Shown in pieces: positions 35,272-43,520 of a DNA stretch of 64,000 bases; positions within the stretch are counted from its first letter, which is position 1; every line of letters starts with the position of its first letter. The notes beneath the pieces were generated by a model. It worked only from the letters and a program-made list of their open reading frames with translations. It was not told the DNA's origin and did no database searches. The DNA comes from Tabrizicola sp. (lineage in GTDB: Bacteria > Pseudomonadota > Alphaproteobacteria > Rhodobacterales > Rhodobacteraceae), in contig NZ_JAUCZH010000008.1 of NCBI RefSeq assembly GCF_030373185.1, forward strand, positions 1 to 64,000. The letters run 5' to 3'. The translations under genes and the position numbers were made by a program.

Positions 35272-37242
35272 TTAGCCCCCCACGGTTTCGCAGGTGACAG
35301 CGCGGGCGCGCAGACGGCGGCAGGCAAGTTCGGCCTGATCTTCAGTCAGCCCCATGAAGCTGGCCCGCCACTTGCCGCCTGACTGGCTGGTCTTGCGCAG
35401 GCCTTCGTTCAGCGTCGCGCTTTCGGCAAGCGCGGTCTTCAGAAGCGCCCGCTCGGCGTCATAGCGCGAGGTGTATTCCCCGACATTGACCCCGAAATGC
35501 CGCCCGCCAGAGGTGGACATGACCACCACGACTTCCTGACCGGTACCGGCTTCAGCCCCGGCATCGGCGGTTTCGATGCTGTCGAAGATCGGGGCTTTTC
35601 GCGAGGGCTGCGGGGCGACGACGGTGGCGGCTGCGAATCCGGTATCCGGGGGCAGGATCGCGGTGGCACCTGCAACCGTTTCCACGGCCGTGATGTCGCC
35701 AAGGAGGCTCGCCGTCGTCAAGGTGTCTTCGGTCGAGGCGCTGATGCCGGGGTCGGTGACCACAAGTTCCGCTGTGGCAACGACGATTTCTTCCGCTGCG
35801 GCTTCCGGGTCGATCTGCGGTGAAGCGTCAAGCACCGGAGCGGCCGCCGCGACTGCCAGCGACGTTTCCGGCAGCACTTCTCCGACCAGCGTTTCCGGGC
35901 GCGGCTTCGGTTTCATGCCGACAAGGGCAGGATCGACCGTGGCAACCACCAAGGTTTCGGACGCCGGAGCCTCTGGTTGCACGGCTGCGGCTGCCAGCGC
36001 GATGGCCTGACCGTCAAGCGATCCGTCGGCCGCAGGGGCCGGGTCCGGCTGATCGACCACCGGGGCCGCTGCGGCAACAAGCGTTTCGACCGGCACTTCG
36101 ATCTGTGGCACCTCTGTCGGCGCCTCACCGGCAGCAATTGCCTCGGCCTGAAAGTCAAGCGTGCCTTGCGGTGCCGGTTTTGCCGTGACTTCCGCCAGGG
36201 CGCCTGCAATGCCTTCGGCCATTGCGATGGCGACTGTATCCGGTACCTCGGGCAGAACGGGGCGCGCTCTTGGGCGCGGCGAGGATTTCACTTCGCCCGA
36301 AACGCGCACTGTCTTGGCAGCACCGCCTTCGACATCCAGCTCGTCGATATCGGGCTTGGCCGAAGCGATCAGCGCGTCATTGGGCAGGGCGGCCGGTGCT
36401 TTGGGCGGCTGTTCCTTGACGCGGTTCTTGGCCGCGCCGAAGCCGATATCCATCAGCTCGCGCATCTTGGCATTGCGCTGTACCGTCGATGTGCCGCCAA
36501 AGACCGTTGCGATGATCCGCTTCTTGCCGCGCACTGCCGATGCGGTCAGGTTGAACCCGGCGGCAGAAGTGTAGCCAGTCTTGATCCCGTCCGCGCCTTC
36601 ATAGGCATCAAGGAAGCGAGAGTTCGTATTGGTCACCGTCGCCACCCCCGCATCCGCCGTGCGGCGGGAGAAGATGTTGTAATACTGGGGGAAATCGTAA
36701 AACAGATGGCGGCCCAGAATGTTCATGTCGCGCGCGGTGGACAGATGGCCGTCCGCTGTCAGCCCATGGGCGTTGCGAAACGTGGTGCTGCTCATGCCAA
36801 GCTGTTTCGCCGTCCGGGTCATCCGCTTGGCAAAGGCCAAATGGTCGCCGCTGATCTGGTCGCCAATGGCCGCCGCCGCGTCATTGGCCGACTTTACCGC
36901 TGCCGCGCGGATCAGATAGCGCAGCGCTATCTTTTGCCCTTGCTTCAACCCCAGGCGTGATGGTGGTTGCGAGGCTGCATACTTCGACACGGTCACCCTG
37001 CTATCGAGTGAAAGACGCCCGGCCTCGATTTCCTGAAAGGCGATGTAAAGCGTCATCATCTTGGTCAGGGACGCCGGATGCAAACGCGCATTGGCGTTGT
37101 GTTCAAACAGGATTTCGCCCGTTCGCGCGTCCATCACGATGGCCGCATAGGGTGCTGCATGTGCCGGGCTGGTCACCACAAGGGTGAGAGCCACGAATAT
37201 CATGAAAATTGTGCGAATAATGCGCCCGATAAGCGATGCCAC
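35272..37242 (-). CDS. D-alanyl-D-alanine carboxypeptidase with SPOR domain
   Basis: 656-residue penicillin-binding protein of the DacA/DacC group. A signal peptide (IRTIFMIFVALTLVVTSPAHA) leads to the peptidase domain with nucleophile motif SLTK, the second motif SAN (VKSANDAAAA) and KTG (GADGIKTGYTSAAG). About residues 300-570 are a low-complexity Ala/Pro/Val/Glu linker, and the last 75 residues form a SPOR-type domain (GRHFGVNVGEYTSRYDAERAL), which targets septal peptidoglycan. Start is GTG at 37242 with GGGACAGG upstream; upstream in-frame codons to 37347 are possible. 37243-37438 has no gene. Confidence 0.9.
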   Translation of the reverse strand: MASLIGRIIRTIFMIFVALTLVVTSPAHAAPYAAIVMDARTGEILFEHNANARLHPASLTKMMTLYIAFQEIEAGRLSLDSRVTVSKYAASQPPSRLGLKQGQKIALRYLIRAAAVKSANDAAAAIGDQISGDHLAFAKRMTRTAKQLGMSSTTFRNAHGLTADGHLSTARDMNILGRHLFYDFPQYYNIFSRRTADAGVATVTNTNSRFLDAYEGADGIKTGYTSAAGFNLTASAVRGKKRIIATVFGGTSTVQRNAKMRELMDIGFGAAKNRVKEQPPKAPAALPNDALIASAKPDIDELDVEGGAAKTVRVSGEVKSSPRPRARPVLPEVPDTVAIAMAEGIAGALAEVTAKPAPQGTLDFQAEAIAAGEAPTEVPQIEVPVETLVAAAAPVVDQPDPAPAADGSLDGQAIALAAAAVQPEAPASETLVVATVDPALVGMKPKPRPETLVGEVLPETSLAVAAAAPVLDASPQIDPEAAAEEIVVATAELVVTDPGISASTEDTLTTASLLGDITAVETVAGATAILPPDTGFAAATVVAPQPSRKAPIFDSIETADAGAEAGTGQEVVVVMSTSGGRHFGVNVGEYTSRYDAERALLKTALAESATLNEGLRKTSQSGGKWRASFMGLTEDQAELACRRLRARAVTCETVGG

Positions 37243-37438
37243 GTCGCCTGTCCCTTTTGCCTGTGCGGCCCGAATTTCCGGTGCCAAGTTCTGCCTCGAC
37301 CGGAAGGCTAGCACAGAGTGTTCAATCCGAAAACCGAAAAAATCCAATGGCTTTGGGCAAGTAATTCATGTTGCCAGAAGAAAGCCGCGGTAATCGAAGG
37401 CGGGCAGCCATATCTTGCGCAAGCCGGGCTATGCGCTG

Positions 37439-38146
37439 CTATCTGTGGGGGGCGGGCTTCAAACGTGCCACAAGGTCCGGCAAGGCGCCAAGACTGTTCA
37501 GCGCGTGAAACCTGGTGTGATGCGTCGGAGGGTCGGCGGCTTCCAGCGCCCAAGTCAGCCCGTGAGGCACATGCACGCCCCATGACCCTGCCTCGATCGC
37601 CGGGATCACGTCGGATTTCAGCGAGTTGCCCACCATCATCGCCTGATCCGGTCCGGTGCCGTGCCGGGCAAAGATCGTGCGATAGGCGGCAGGGGTCTTG
37701 TCAGACACGATTTCCACCGCGTCGAACAGGTCACCAAGGCCCGACTGCGCCAGTTTGCGTTCCTGATCCAGAAGGTCGCCCTTGGTGATCAGGACCACGC
37801 GATAGTCCGCCGCCAGCGCGGTGACGGTGGCCCGCGCCTGCGGCAGAAGATCGATCGGATGTTCCAGCATCTCGCGACCCGCTGCGATAAGTTCGCTGAT
37901 GACACTGGCGGGGACACGCCCGCCCGTCACCTCGATTGCGGTTTCGATCATCGACAGGGTGAAGCCCTTCACGCCAAAGCCGTAATGCCCCAGATTGCGT
38001 CGCTCGGCTGCCTCAAGCCGTTCGGCCAGATGGTCCGCCCCAGCATGGTCTGCCAGAAGCCGTATGAAACGGTCCTGTGTAAGGCGAAAGAAGGCCTCGT
38101 TCTGCCAAAGGGTGTCGTCAGCATCGAAGCCGATGGTCGTCAGCAT
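37439..38146 (-). CDS. HAD family hydrolase
   Basis: 235 residues. Motif I GFDADDTLWQNEAFF has the two catalytic aspartates, a long helical cap follows (about residues 20-95), motif II VVLITKGD, motif III Lys in SDKTPAAYRTIF and motif IV MVGNSLKSDVIPAIEAGSWG. The DADDTLW form is seen in haloacid-dehalogenase-like phosphatases of unknown substrate. ATG at 38146 has AGGGACGG upstream; an ATG 11 codons earlier lacks one. Divergent from clpS. Confidence 0.88.
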   Translation of the reverse strand: MLTTIGFDADDTLWQNEAFFRLTQDRFIRLLADHAGADHLAERLEAAERRNLGHYGFGVKGFTLSMIETAIEVTGGRVPASVISELIAAGREMLEHPIDLLPQARATVTALAADYRVVLITKGDLLDQERKLAQSGLGDLFDAVEIVSDKTPAAYRTIFARHGTGPDQAMMVGNSLKSDVIPAIEAGSWGVHVPHGLTWALEAADPPTHHTRFHALNSLGALPDLVARLKPAPHR

Positions 38147-38203
38147 GTTCCGTCCCTTGATCGTCGCCAAAGCGCCCACCGGAAAGCCTTGTGAACGCCG
38201 CCC

Positions 38204-38232
38204 CTTTTCGCCAGCCTAGAAAAGGCTATAAT
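38204..38232 (+). promoter_or_regulatory. candidate sigma-70 promoter for clpS
   Basis: A perfect -10 TATAAT at 38227-38232, with a weak -35 (CTTTTC) 17 bp upstream, 46 bp before the clpS start. An inverted repeat AGCCT/AGGCT (38213-38227) spans the spacer. Confidence 0.45.
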
Positions 38233-38278
38233 TTGACTGTCCGGTGCAACCCCCGAATCCGTCTGGAGCTGATCTGTC

Positions 38279-38620
38279 GTGTCTTCACGCCCGCTGACCA
38301 TGTCTGACAAGACCGATGGCCCGGGCCAGGATACATCGATTCTGACCAAGACCAAGGCCAAGACCCAGCGTCCGCCGCTCTACAAGGTCATGCTGCTGAA
38401 CGATGACTACACCCCGATGGAATTCGTCGTGCATGTGCTGGAACGGTTCTTCGGGCTGAACCATGCCCAGGCTTTCGACATCATGTTGACGGTCCACAAG
38501 AAGGGGCTGGCCGTTGTCGGCGTCTTTTCCTTTGAGGTGGCCGAAACGAAAGTGGCGCAAGTGATGGATTTCGCGCGCCGCCACCAGCATCCGCTGCAAT
38601 GCACGATGGAAAAGGAATGA
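38279..38620 (+). CDS. clpS: ATP-dependent Clp protease adaptor ClpS
   Basis: 113 residues. ClpS delivers N-degron substrates to ClpAP. The core [37 protein letters not shown] and [20 protein letters not shown] contains the substrate-pocket Asp/Asn and Met positions; a flexible N-terminal tail of about 30 residues precedes it. I favour the GTG at 38279 because GGAG is nine bases upstream; an ATG seven codons on lacks a site. clpA is not next to it. Confidence 0.95.
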   Translation: MSSRPLTMSDKTDGPGQDTSILTKTKAKTQRPPLYKVMLLNDDYTPMEFVVHVLERFFGLNHAQAFDIMLTVHKKGLAVVGVFSFEVAETKVAQVMDFARRHQHPLQCTMEKE

Positions 38621-38668
38621 CCTTCCATTGCCCAGCGGAAAGGGCATAGGGGGCTGCGGCCCCCGCCC

Positions 38669-39652
38669 ATGCGATCCGCTCGCCTCACCCTTGCGCTGGA
38701 CACTGGCGCACTGACCCTTCCGCCAGAGGGGCGCATTGCTGTCTATCGCCCGCGTATCGGCGATGACCTGTCTGTCTTGCCGCGTGACCGGGTGACGGTG
38801 ATCACCGGCTTCAAGCCGGATCATGACCATTTCGCCGGGGTTTACGCCGTCACGCCAGCCCCGCCTTATGCGGTGGCCATCGTCTGCCTGCCCCGTGCGC
38901 GTGAAGCGGCGCGGGCGTTGATTGCCCAGGCCGCAGCCGAGGTTGCGCCAGGTGGCGTCATCGTGGTCGACGGGCAGAAGACCGACGGGATCGACACCGC
39001 GCTGAAGGATCTGCGCGGTCGGGTGGATCTGTCGGAAAGCCTGTCAAAGGCGCATGGCAAGCTGGCAAGTTTCGCCGCCGGGCTGGACCTGTCGGATTGG
39101 GCGGCCCGGCCCCGCCAGATCGAGGGCGGGTTCCAAACCCTGCCCGGCGTCTTTTCGGCCGATGGGCCAGACCGTGGGTCGGTCTTGCTGGCGGCAGCGT
39201 TGCCGGCCAAGTTCGGCGGCAAGGTTGCCGATCTGGGGGCGGGCTGGGGCTATCTGGCCCGGGCAATCCTGACCCATGCAGGCGTCAAGCGGCTGGATCT
39301 GGTCGAGGCAGAGGCGGATGCCCTTGCCTGCGCGCGGGTCAATATCACCGACGAACGGGCGCGGTTCCACTGGGCCGATGCCACGACCTTCCGCCCCGAG
39401 ACGCTTCTGGATGCCGTGGTGATGAACCCGCCCTTCCATTTCGGGCGCGCGGCTGATCCGGGCCTGGGGGCTGCCTTCATCCAGTCCGCCCGGCGAATGC
39501 TGGCACCAAGCGGATCGCTGTGGCTGGTTGCAAACCGTCATCTGCCCTATGACGCCGCGCTTTCGGCGGCCTTTCTGGAACACCGCGAGGTTGCCGGTGA
39601 CAGCGCCTTTCGGGTGATCCATGCCATCAAGCCCATCCGGGCCAAACCCTGA
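38669..39652 (+). CDS. RsmC-like class I SAM-dependent methyltransferase
   Basis: 327 residues in two halves like RsmC, which methylates G1207 of 16S rRNA. The N-terminal domain lacks a clear SAM site; the C-terminal domain has motif I VADLGAGWGYLARAIL (about 190-205), acidic VEAEADALACARVN, and the base-methylating motif NPPFHFG. The tail RVIHAIKPIRA is RsmC-like. Exact rRNA target is inferred from family only. It lies 49 bp after clpS. Confidence 0.85.
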   Translation: MRSARLTLALDTGALTLPPEGRIAVYRPRIGDDLSVLPRDRVTVITGFKPDHDHFAGVYAVTPAPPYAVAIVCLPRAREAARALIAQAAAEVAPGGVIVVDGQKTDGIDTALKDLRGRVDLSESLSKAHGKLASFAAGLDLSDWAARPRQIEGGFQTLPGVFSADGPDRGSVLLAAALPAKFGGKVADLGAGWGYLARAILTHAGVKRLDLVEAEADALACARVNITDERARFHWADATTFRPETLLDAVVMNPPFHFGRAADPGLGAAFIQSARRMLAPSGSLWLVANRHLPYDAALSAAFLEHREVAGDSAFRVIHAIKPIRAKP

Positions 39653-39671
39653 CAGACGACGGAGCCGCCCA

Positions 39672-40484
39672 ATGTCCTTTTCCGTTTCCGGCAAGACTGC
39701 CATCGTTACAGGTGCCGCCGCTGGCATCGGTCTGGCCATCGCCCGGCATCTTGTGGACAAGGGCGCGAACGTGATGTTCGCCGACATAGACGAAACCCGT
39801 CTGGAGGCGGAGGTGGGCGAAGAAGCGCGCGCCGAAGGGCCGGTCCGCATGTTTGGCGGCGACCTGACCGAAAAGCTGACGATTGCCAACCTGATCTCGG
39901 CCACCATCGACGCTTTTGACCGGGTCGACATTCTGGTCAACGCCAACCGCCGGATGGTGACCTCTGACCTTCTGTCCCCCGAGGCTGACGGGGTCGAGGA
40001 GCTTTGGCGGCAGAATGTGCTGACGGCCCTGCGCATGTCGCAGATCACGGCCAAGCGGATGATCCAGCATGCCGCGCGCAGCGAGACCGAGGCTGGGACG
40101 ACAGTTGGCACCATCATCAACATCTCGTCAATCACTGCACAGACCACCCGGCCGGAACTGCTGGCCTATTCGATGGCAGCGGCGGCGATGGATCAGATGA
40201 CCCGGTCGCTTGCTGTCGGTCTGGCGTCCAAGGGCATCCGGGTCAACGCCATTGCCTTCGGTTCGGTGATGAGCGCAAGCCTTCAGGCCGCGTTGAAGGA
40301 AAACCCCGGCTTTCGCGACGAAATCGCCGATGCCACACCCCTGAACCGCATTGCCGCGCCCGCCGAAATGGCCGAAACGGTGCAATTTCTGGCGTCGGAC
40401 GCATCGGGCTTCATCACCGGGCAGGTGCTGACCGTGGACGGCGGCCGCAGCATCCTTGATGCGGTGCCAGCGCCAGCCCATTGA
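39672..40484 (+). CDS. short-chain dehydrogenase/reductase with degenerate active site
   Basis: 270-residue Rossmann-fold SDR. The nucleotide-binding VTGAAAGIGLAIARHL and the C-terminal ITGQVLTVDGGRS are normal. The catalytic part is not: the usual NNAG is NANR (ILVNANRRM), and in place of YxxxK the sequence reads AYSMAAAAMDQ, so the Lys four residues after the Tyr is Ala. The Ser (NISSITAQ) and Tyr remain. It may be inactive or have another role. GGAG precedes the ATG at 39672. It abuts a convergent lipoprotein gene. Confidence 0.88.
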   Translation: MSFSVSGKTAIVTGAAAGIGLAIARHLVDKGANVMFADIDETRLEAEVGEEARAEGPVRMFGGDLTEKLTIANLISATIDAFDRVDILVNANRRMVTSDLLSPEADGVEELWRQNVLTALRMSQITAKRMIQHAARSETEAGTTVGTIINISSITAQTTRPELLAYSMAAAAMDQMTRSLAVGLASKGIRVNAIAFGSVMSASLQAALKENPGFRDEIADATPLNRIAAPAEMAETVQFLASDASGFITGQVLTVDGGRSILDAVPAPAH

Positions 40485-40877
40485 TCATTCGGGATATTGT
40501 GCCTTGCACTGGGCGATGACAGCTTCGGCCTTGCGGGCAAGTTCCTTGCGCTTGATCTTCAGGCTGTCCAGTTTGCGCGCTTCGGCGGCAAGGTCGATTG
40601 CCTTCGGTCGATCCACGATCACAGCCCGCTCTTTCAGGCACAGCCGCGGCTTGACCGGTGGCGCATCGGGCAATTGCGGTTGTGGGCAATACCCCCAATA
40701 GTCTTCGTAAATCGTTGTCTTTTCAAACGCATAGCCGCGTTCAAGATTGCCCTCGACCTCAACGATCAACCGGTCAACGACACGCAGGTCGCGGGTATTG
40801 TAGGAAATGCACTGTTCCTGCGGCGTGCCACAGGCCGCCAGCAGGGCAAGCGCGGTAATGGTAAGGCGTTTCATCAT
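40485..40877 (-). CDS. small lipoprotein of unknown function
   Basis: 130 residues. Residues 1-15 (MMKRLTITALALLAAC) are a lipoprotein signal with lipobox LLAAC, so the protein should be lipid-anchored in an envelope membrane. The mature part has four further cysteines and a Lys/Ala/Glu helix near the C-terminus (KIKRKELARKAEAVIAQCKAQY). GAGG lies upstream of the ATG at 40877. No recognised domain. It ends on the base after the SDR stop and is divergent from hemF. Confidence 0.75.
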   Translation of the reverse strand: MMKRLTITALALLAACGTPQEQCISYNTRDLRVVDRLIVEVEGNLERGYAFEKTTIYEDYWGYCPQPQLPDAPPVKPRLCLKERAVIVDRPKAIDLAAEARKLDSLKIKRKELARKAEAVIAQCKAQYPE

Positions 40878-40951
40878 GCGATCCTCAGGCTCTTGGAAAG
40901 CGGCGCCAAGGGGTGCTAGGCATGGCGCTGTCAGCAGATGGAGACAACAGG

Positions 40952-41812
40952 ATGACCGATCCCTTTGACAGTCGCAAGGCACGCGCGGCGGCGTGGTTCC
41001 ATACCTTGCGCGACCGGATCGTTGCGGCTTTCGAGGATCTGGAGGATCGGTTCGCTGACGGCCAGCCCGGCCGATTCGAGGTGACTCCCACGACTCGTGC
41101 AGATGGTGGCGGCGGCATCATGAGCGTGATGCGCGGCGGCAAGGTGTTCGAAAAGGTCGGTGTCAACTGGTCGGAAGTTCACGGCAGCCTTGGCGAAAAG
41201 GCGCAGCGCGCGATGGCCGCGCGCGGGGTTCCCGGCATGGCCGAAGACCCCCGGTTCTGGGCCAGCGGGATTTCCCTTGTCGCCCATATGGTCAACCCGC
41301 ATGCCCCGGCGGTGCATATGAACACCCGGATGTTCTGGACCCCGGGCGCGTCATGGTTCGGTGGCGGGTCCGACCTGAACCCTGCGATCGAATATGCCGA
41401 GGATACCGCGGATTTCCATGCCGAGATGCAGCGCGCCTGTGACGCGCATGCGCCGGACTACTACCCGCGTTTCAAGGCTTGGGCCGATGAATACTTCTTC
41501 GTACCGCACCGGGGCCGGGCGCGTGGGGTTGGCGGCATCTTCTTTGATGACCTCAATACCGGCGACTGGGAAGCTGACTTCGCCTTTACCAAGGCCGTGG
41601 GCGAAGCGTTCCTGCCCGCCTTCCTGCCGGTGACCGAACGCCGCCTTGCCACCCCCTGGTCCGAGGCCGACAAGGACGTGCAACTGATCCACCGCGGACT
41701 CTATGCCGAGTATAATCTGGTTTATGACCGCGGCACCAAGTTCGGGCTGGAAACCGGGCATGACGCGAACGCGGTGCTGATGAGCCTGCCTCCGGTGGCC
41801 AAGTGGACCTGA
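40952..41812 (+). CDS. hemF: oxygen-dependent coproporphyrinogen III oxidase
   Basis: 286-residue enzyme that uses O2 for the step HemN performs anaerobically. Landmarks are GGGGIMSVMRGGKVFEKVGV, VHMNTRMFW, WFGGGSDLNP (the HemF signature region), DDLNTGDWEADFAF and the C-terminal EYNLVYDRGTKFGLETG followed by ESILMSLPP-like VLMSLPPVAKW. The ATG at 40952 has GGAG eight bases upstream. The presence of both hemF and hemN suits a facultative aerobe. Confidence 0.97.
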   Translation: MTDPFDSRKARAAAWFHTLRDRIVAAFEDLEDRFADGQPGRFEVTPTTRADGGGGIMSVMRGGKVFEKVGVNWSEVHGSLGEKAQRAMAARGVPGMAEDPRFWASGISLVAHMVNPHAPAVHMNTRMFWTPGASWFGGGSDLNPAIEYAEDTADFHAEMQRACDAHAPDYYPRFKAWADEYFFVPHRGRARGVGGIFFDDLNTGDWEADFAFTKAVGEAFLPAFLPVTERRLATPWSEADKDVQLIHRGLYAEYNLVYDRGTKFGLETGHDANAVLMSLPPVAKWT

Positions 41813-41838
41813 ACCGCGCGTCAGAAGGGAATGGCAAG

Positions 41839-42192
41839 ATGGCCGACATCACCGTGAAGGCCGCCTATGGGTCGGTCGTCGAGGACGAGGGCTTTCTTTT
41901 CATCGGCTTTGCCGAGGGCGAGGAAGAAGAAGAAGGCTATATCCTCTTTCGTCAGCCCATCGGGGGTGGTCCGGTCTGGTTTGAGGTCAATGACGAAACC
42001 TTTGCGGCTGAAGAAGCAGTCCTAATGGCCAGGAAAGGACCAAAAGGCCTTGAAATCACCCTTCGGCCGGAACTTGCTGCGACCTTCGGCTTTGCGACCA
42101 GTATTGCGGTGAAGATCGGGCCGGGCTGCGAAGACGCCGACGAGGCGCTTGCGGCACTTGCTGCGATGCTTGGTCCACGCTGGACTGAGTGA
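41839..42192 (+). CDS. Imm10-like protein (immunity-family fold), unknown partner
   Basis: 117 residues. VVEDEGFLFIGFAE, an acidic EGEEEEEGYILFRQ strand, WFEVNDETFAAEEAVL and LEITLRPELAATFGFA resemble the Imm10 immunity family, whose members protect against toxins of polymorphic systems. The likeness is from memory of the pattern and is moderate. There is no toxin gene beside it. ATG at 41839 has AAGGGA upstream; the frame also opens at 41803 inside hemF. It follows hemF by 26 bp and may be cotranscribed. Confidence 0.55.
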   Translation: MADITVKAAYGSVVEDEGFLFIGFAEGEEEEEGYILFRQPIGGGPVWFEVNDETFAAEEAVLMARKGPKGLEITLRPELAATFGFATSIAVKIGPGCEDADEALAALAAMLGPRWTE

Positions 42193-42232
42193 CGCCTGCT
42201 GGCGATTGCGCCTTGTCATAAGTTTCGTGTCA

Positions 42233-42250
42233 CTGTTACCTGACTGTTAC
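42233..42250 (+). promoter_or_regulatory. Pho-box-like direct repeat
   Basis: CTGTTAC at 42233 and 42244: two identical 7-mers in the same direction, 11 bp apart with a 4-nt spacer, the geometry of a PhoB box (CTGTCAT-N4-CTGTCAY). Each half differs from the consensus at two positions. It lies 81 bp upstream of the ABC importer genes. Confidence 0.45.
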
Positions 42251-42330
42251 ACAACGTCACCAAGAAGAAGGCCGCGAGAGCCTTTGGGGCGACGACTTTC
42301 TGCGCCATTGATCCACCTGGGAGAATTCCA

Positions 42331-43437
42331 ATGCTGAAAAGAAACATCCTCTGCTTGACCACAAGCCTGACCATGATCGTGTCGGCCGGTGCCGCCTTCG
42401 CCGAAGGCCACATGGCCGAGCTTGAAGCCGCGGCGAAGGCGGAAGGCATGCTGTCCACCATCGCCCTGCCGCATGACTGGTGCGGCTATGGCGAAGTGAT
42501 CGCTGGCTTCAAGGCCAAGTATCCGGAAATCTCGGTCAATGAACTGAACCCCGACGCGGGTTCGGCTGACGAGATCGAGGCCGTGAAGGCCAACAAGGAC
42601 AACAAGGGTCCACAAGCGCCTGACGTGCTGGACGTGGGCCTGGCCTTTGGTCCGCAAGCCAAGGCCGAAGGTCTGACGCAACCCTACAAGGTTGCGACCT
42701 GGGACGAGATTCCGGACGGGATCAAGGATGCCGATGGCCATTGGTATGGCGACTATTACGGCGTGATGTCTTTCATCGTGAACAAGGACATGGTCGACAA
42801 TGTGCCGCAGGACTGGGCTGACCTGCTGAAGCCGGAATACGCGGGCATGGTGGCACTTGCGGGTGATCCGCGCGCGTCGAACCAGGCGATCCTGGGTGTT
42901 CTGGCGGCTGGCATGTCGACCGGCGCCGCCCCCGGTGAAGCTGCCGGCAAGGCCGGGCTGGAGTTCTTCAAGGCCCTTAACGATGCGGGCAACTTCGTGC
43001 CGGTCATCGGCAAGGCCGGCACGCTGGCGCAAGGTACGACCCCCATCATGATCATGTGGGACTACAACGCCCTTGCCGCCCGCGACACGCTGGCCGGCAA
43101 CCCGCCGGTTGAGGTCGTGGTGCCGAAGTCGGGCGTTCTGGCCGGTGTCTATGTCCAGGCGATCAGCGCCTATGCGCCGCAGCCGAACGCCGCGAAGCTG
43201 TGGATGGAATACCTTTACAGCGACGAAGGTCAGCTCGGCTGGCTGAAGGGCTACTGCCACCCCGCGCGCTTCAATGCGATGGCCGCTGCTGGCAAGATCC
43301 CGGCCGACCTTCTGGAAGCTCTGCCCCCGGCAGAATCCTATGAGGCCGCCTACTTCCCGACGCTTGAAGAAGTGGACGCGAACAAGGCCGCTGTGACCGC
43401 TGGCTGGGATGCCGTTGTCGGCGCCAACGTCGAGTGA
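42331..43437 (+). CDS. ABC transporter substrate-binding protein, family 1
   Basis: 368-residue periplasmic receptor. A signal peptide (MLKRNILCLTTSLTMIVSAG, cleavage after AFA) is followed by a two-lobed solute-binding domain (STIALPHDWCGYGEVIAGF; GPQAPDVLDVGLAFG; GDYYGVMSFIVNKDMV; IMIMWDYNALAARD). The group includes Fe3+, polyamine, thiamine and 2-aminoethylphosphonate receptors; sequence alone does not pick one. GGGAG is upstream. First of four genes (receptor, two permeases, ATPase), preceded by a Pho-box-like repeat. Confidence 0.87.
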   Translation: MLKRNILCLTTSLTMIVSAGAAFAEGHMAELEAAAKAEGMLSTIALPHDWCGYGEVIAGFKAKYPEISVNELNPDAGSADEIEAVKANKDNKGPQAPDVLDVGLAFGPQAKAEGLTQPYKVATWDEIPDGIKDADGHWYGDYYGVMSFIVNKDMVDNVPQDWADLLKPEYAGMVALAGDPRASNQAILGVLAAGMSTGAAPGEAAGKAGLEFFKALNDAGNFVPVIGKAGTLAQGTTPIMIMWDYNALAARDTLAGNPPVEVVVPKSGVLAGVYVQAISAYAPQPNAAKLWMEYLYSDEGQLGWLKGYCHPARFNAMAAAGKIPADLLEALPPAESYEAAYFPTLEEVDANKAAVTAGWDAVVGANVE

Positions 43438-43444
43438 TCTGAAC

Positions 43445-43474
43445 GCCTGCTCCGGACACGATCCCGGGGCAGGC
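43445..43474 (+). terminator. stem-loop after the binding-protein gene
   Basis: GCCTGCTCCGG / CCGGGGCAGGC pair over 11 bp (one G-U) with an 8-nt loop, eight bases after the receptor stop and 46 bases before the first permease. Such hairpins commonly stabilise receptor mRNA and lower permease expression. Confidence 0.65.
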
Positions 43475-43520
43475 AAACCATTCAGGCGGCCGTCAGAGCC
43501 GCCAATCTTCCGGGGGATGC

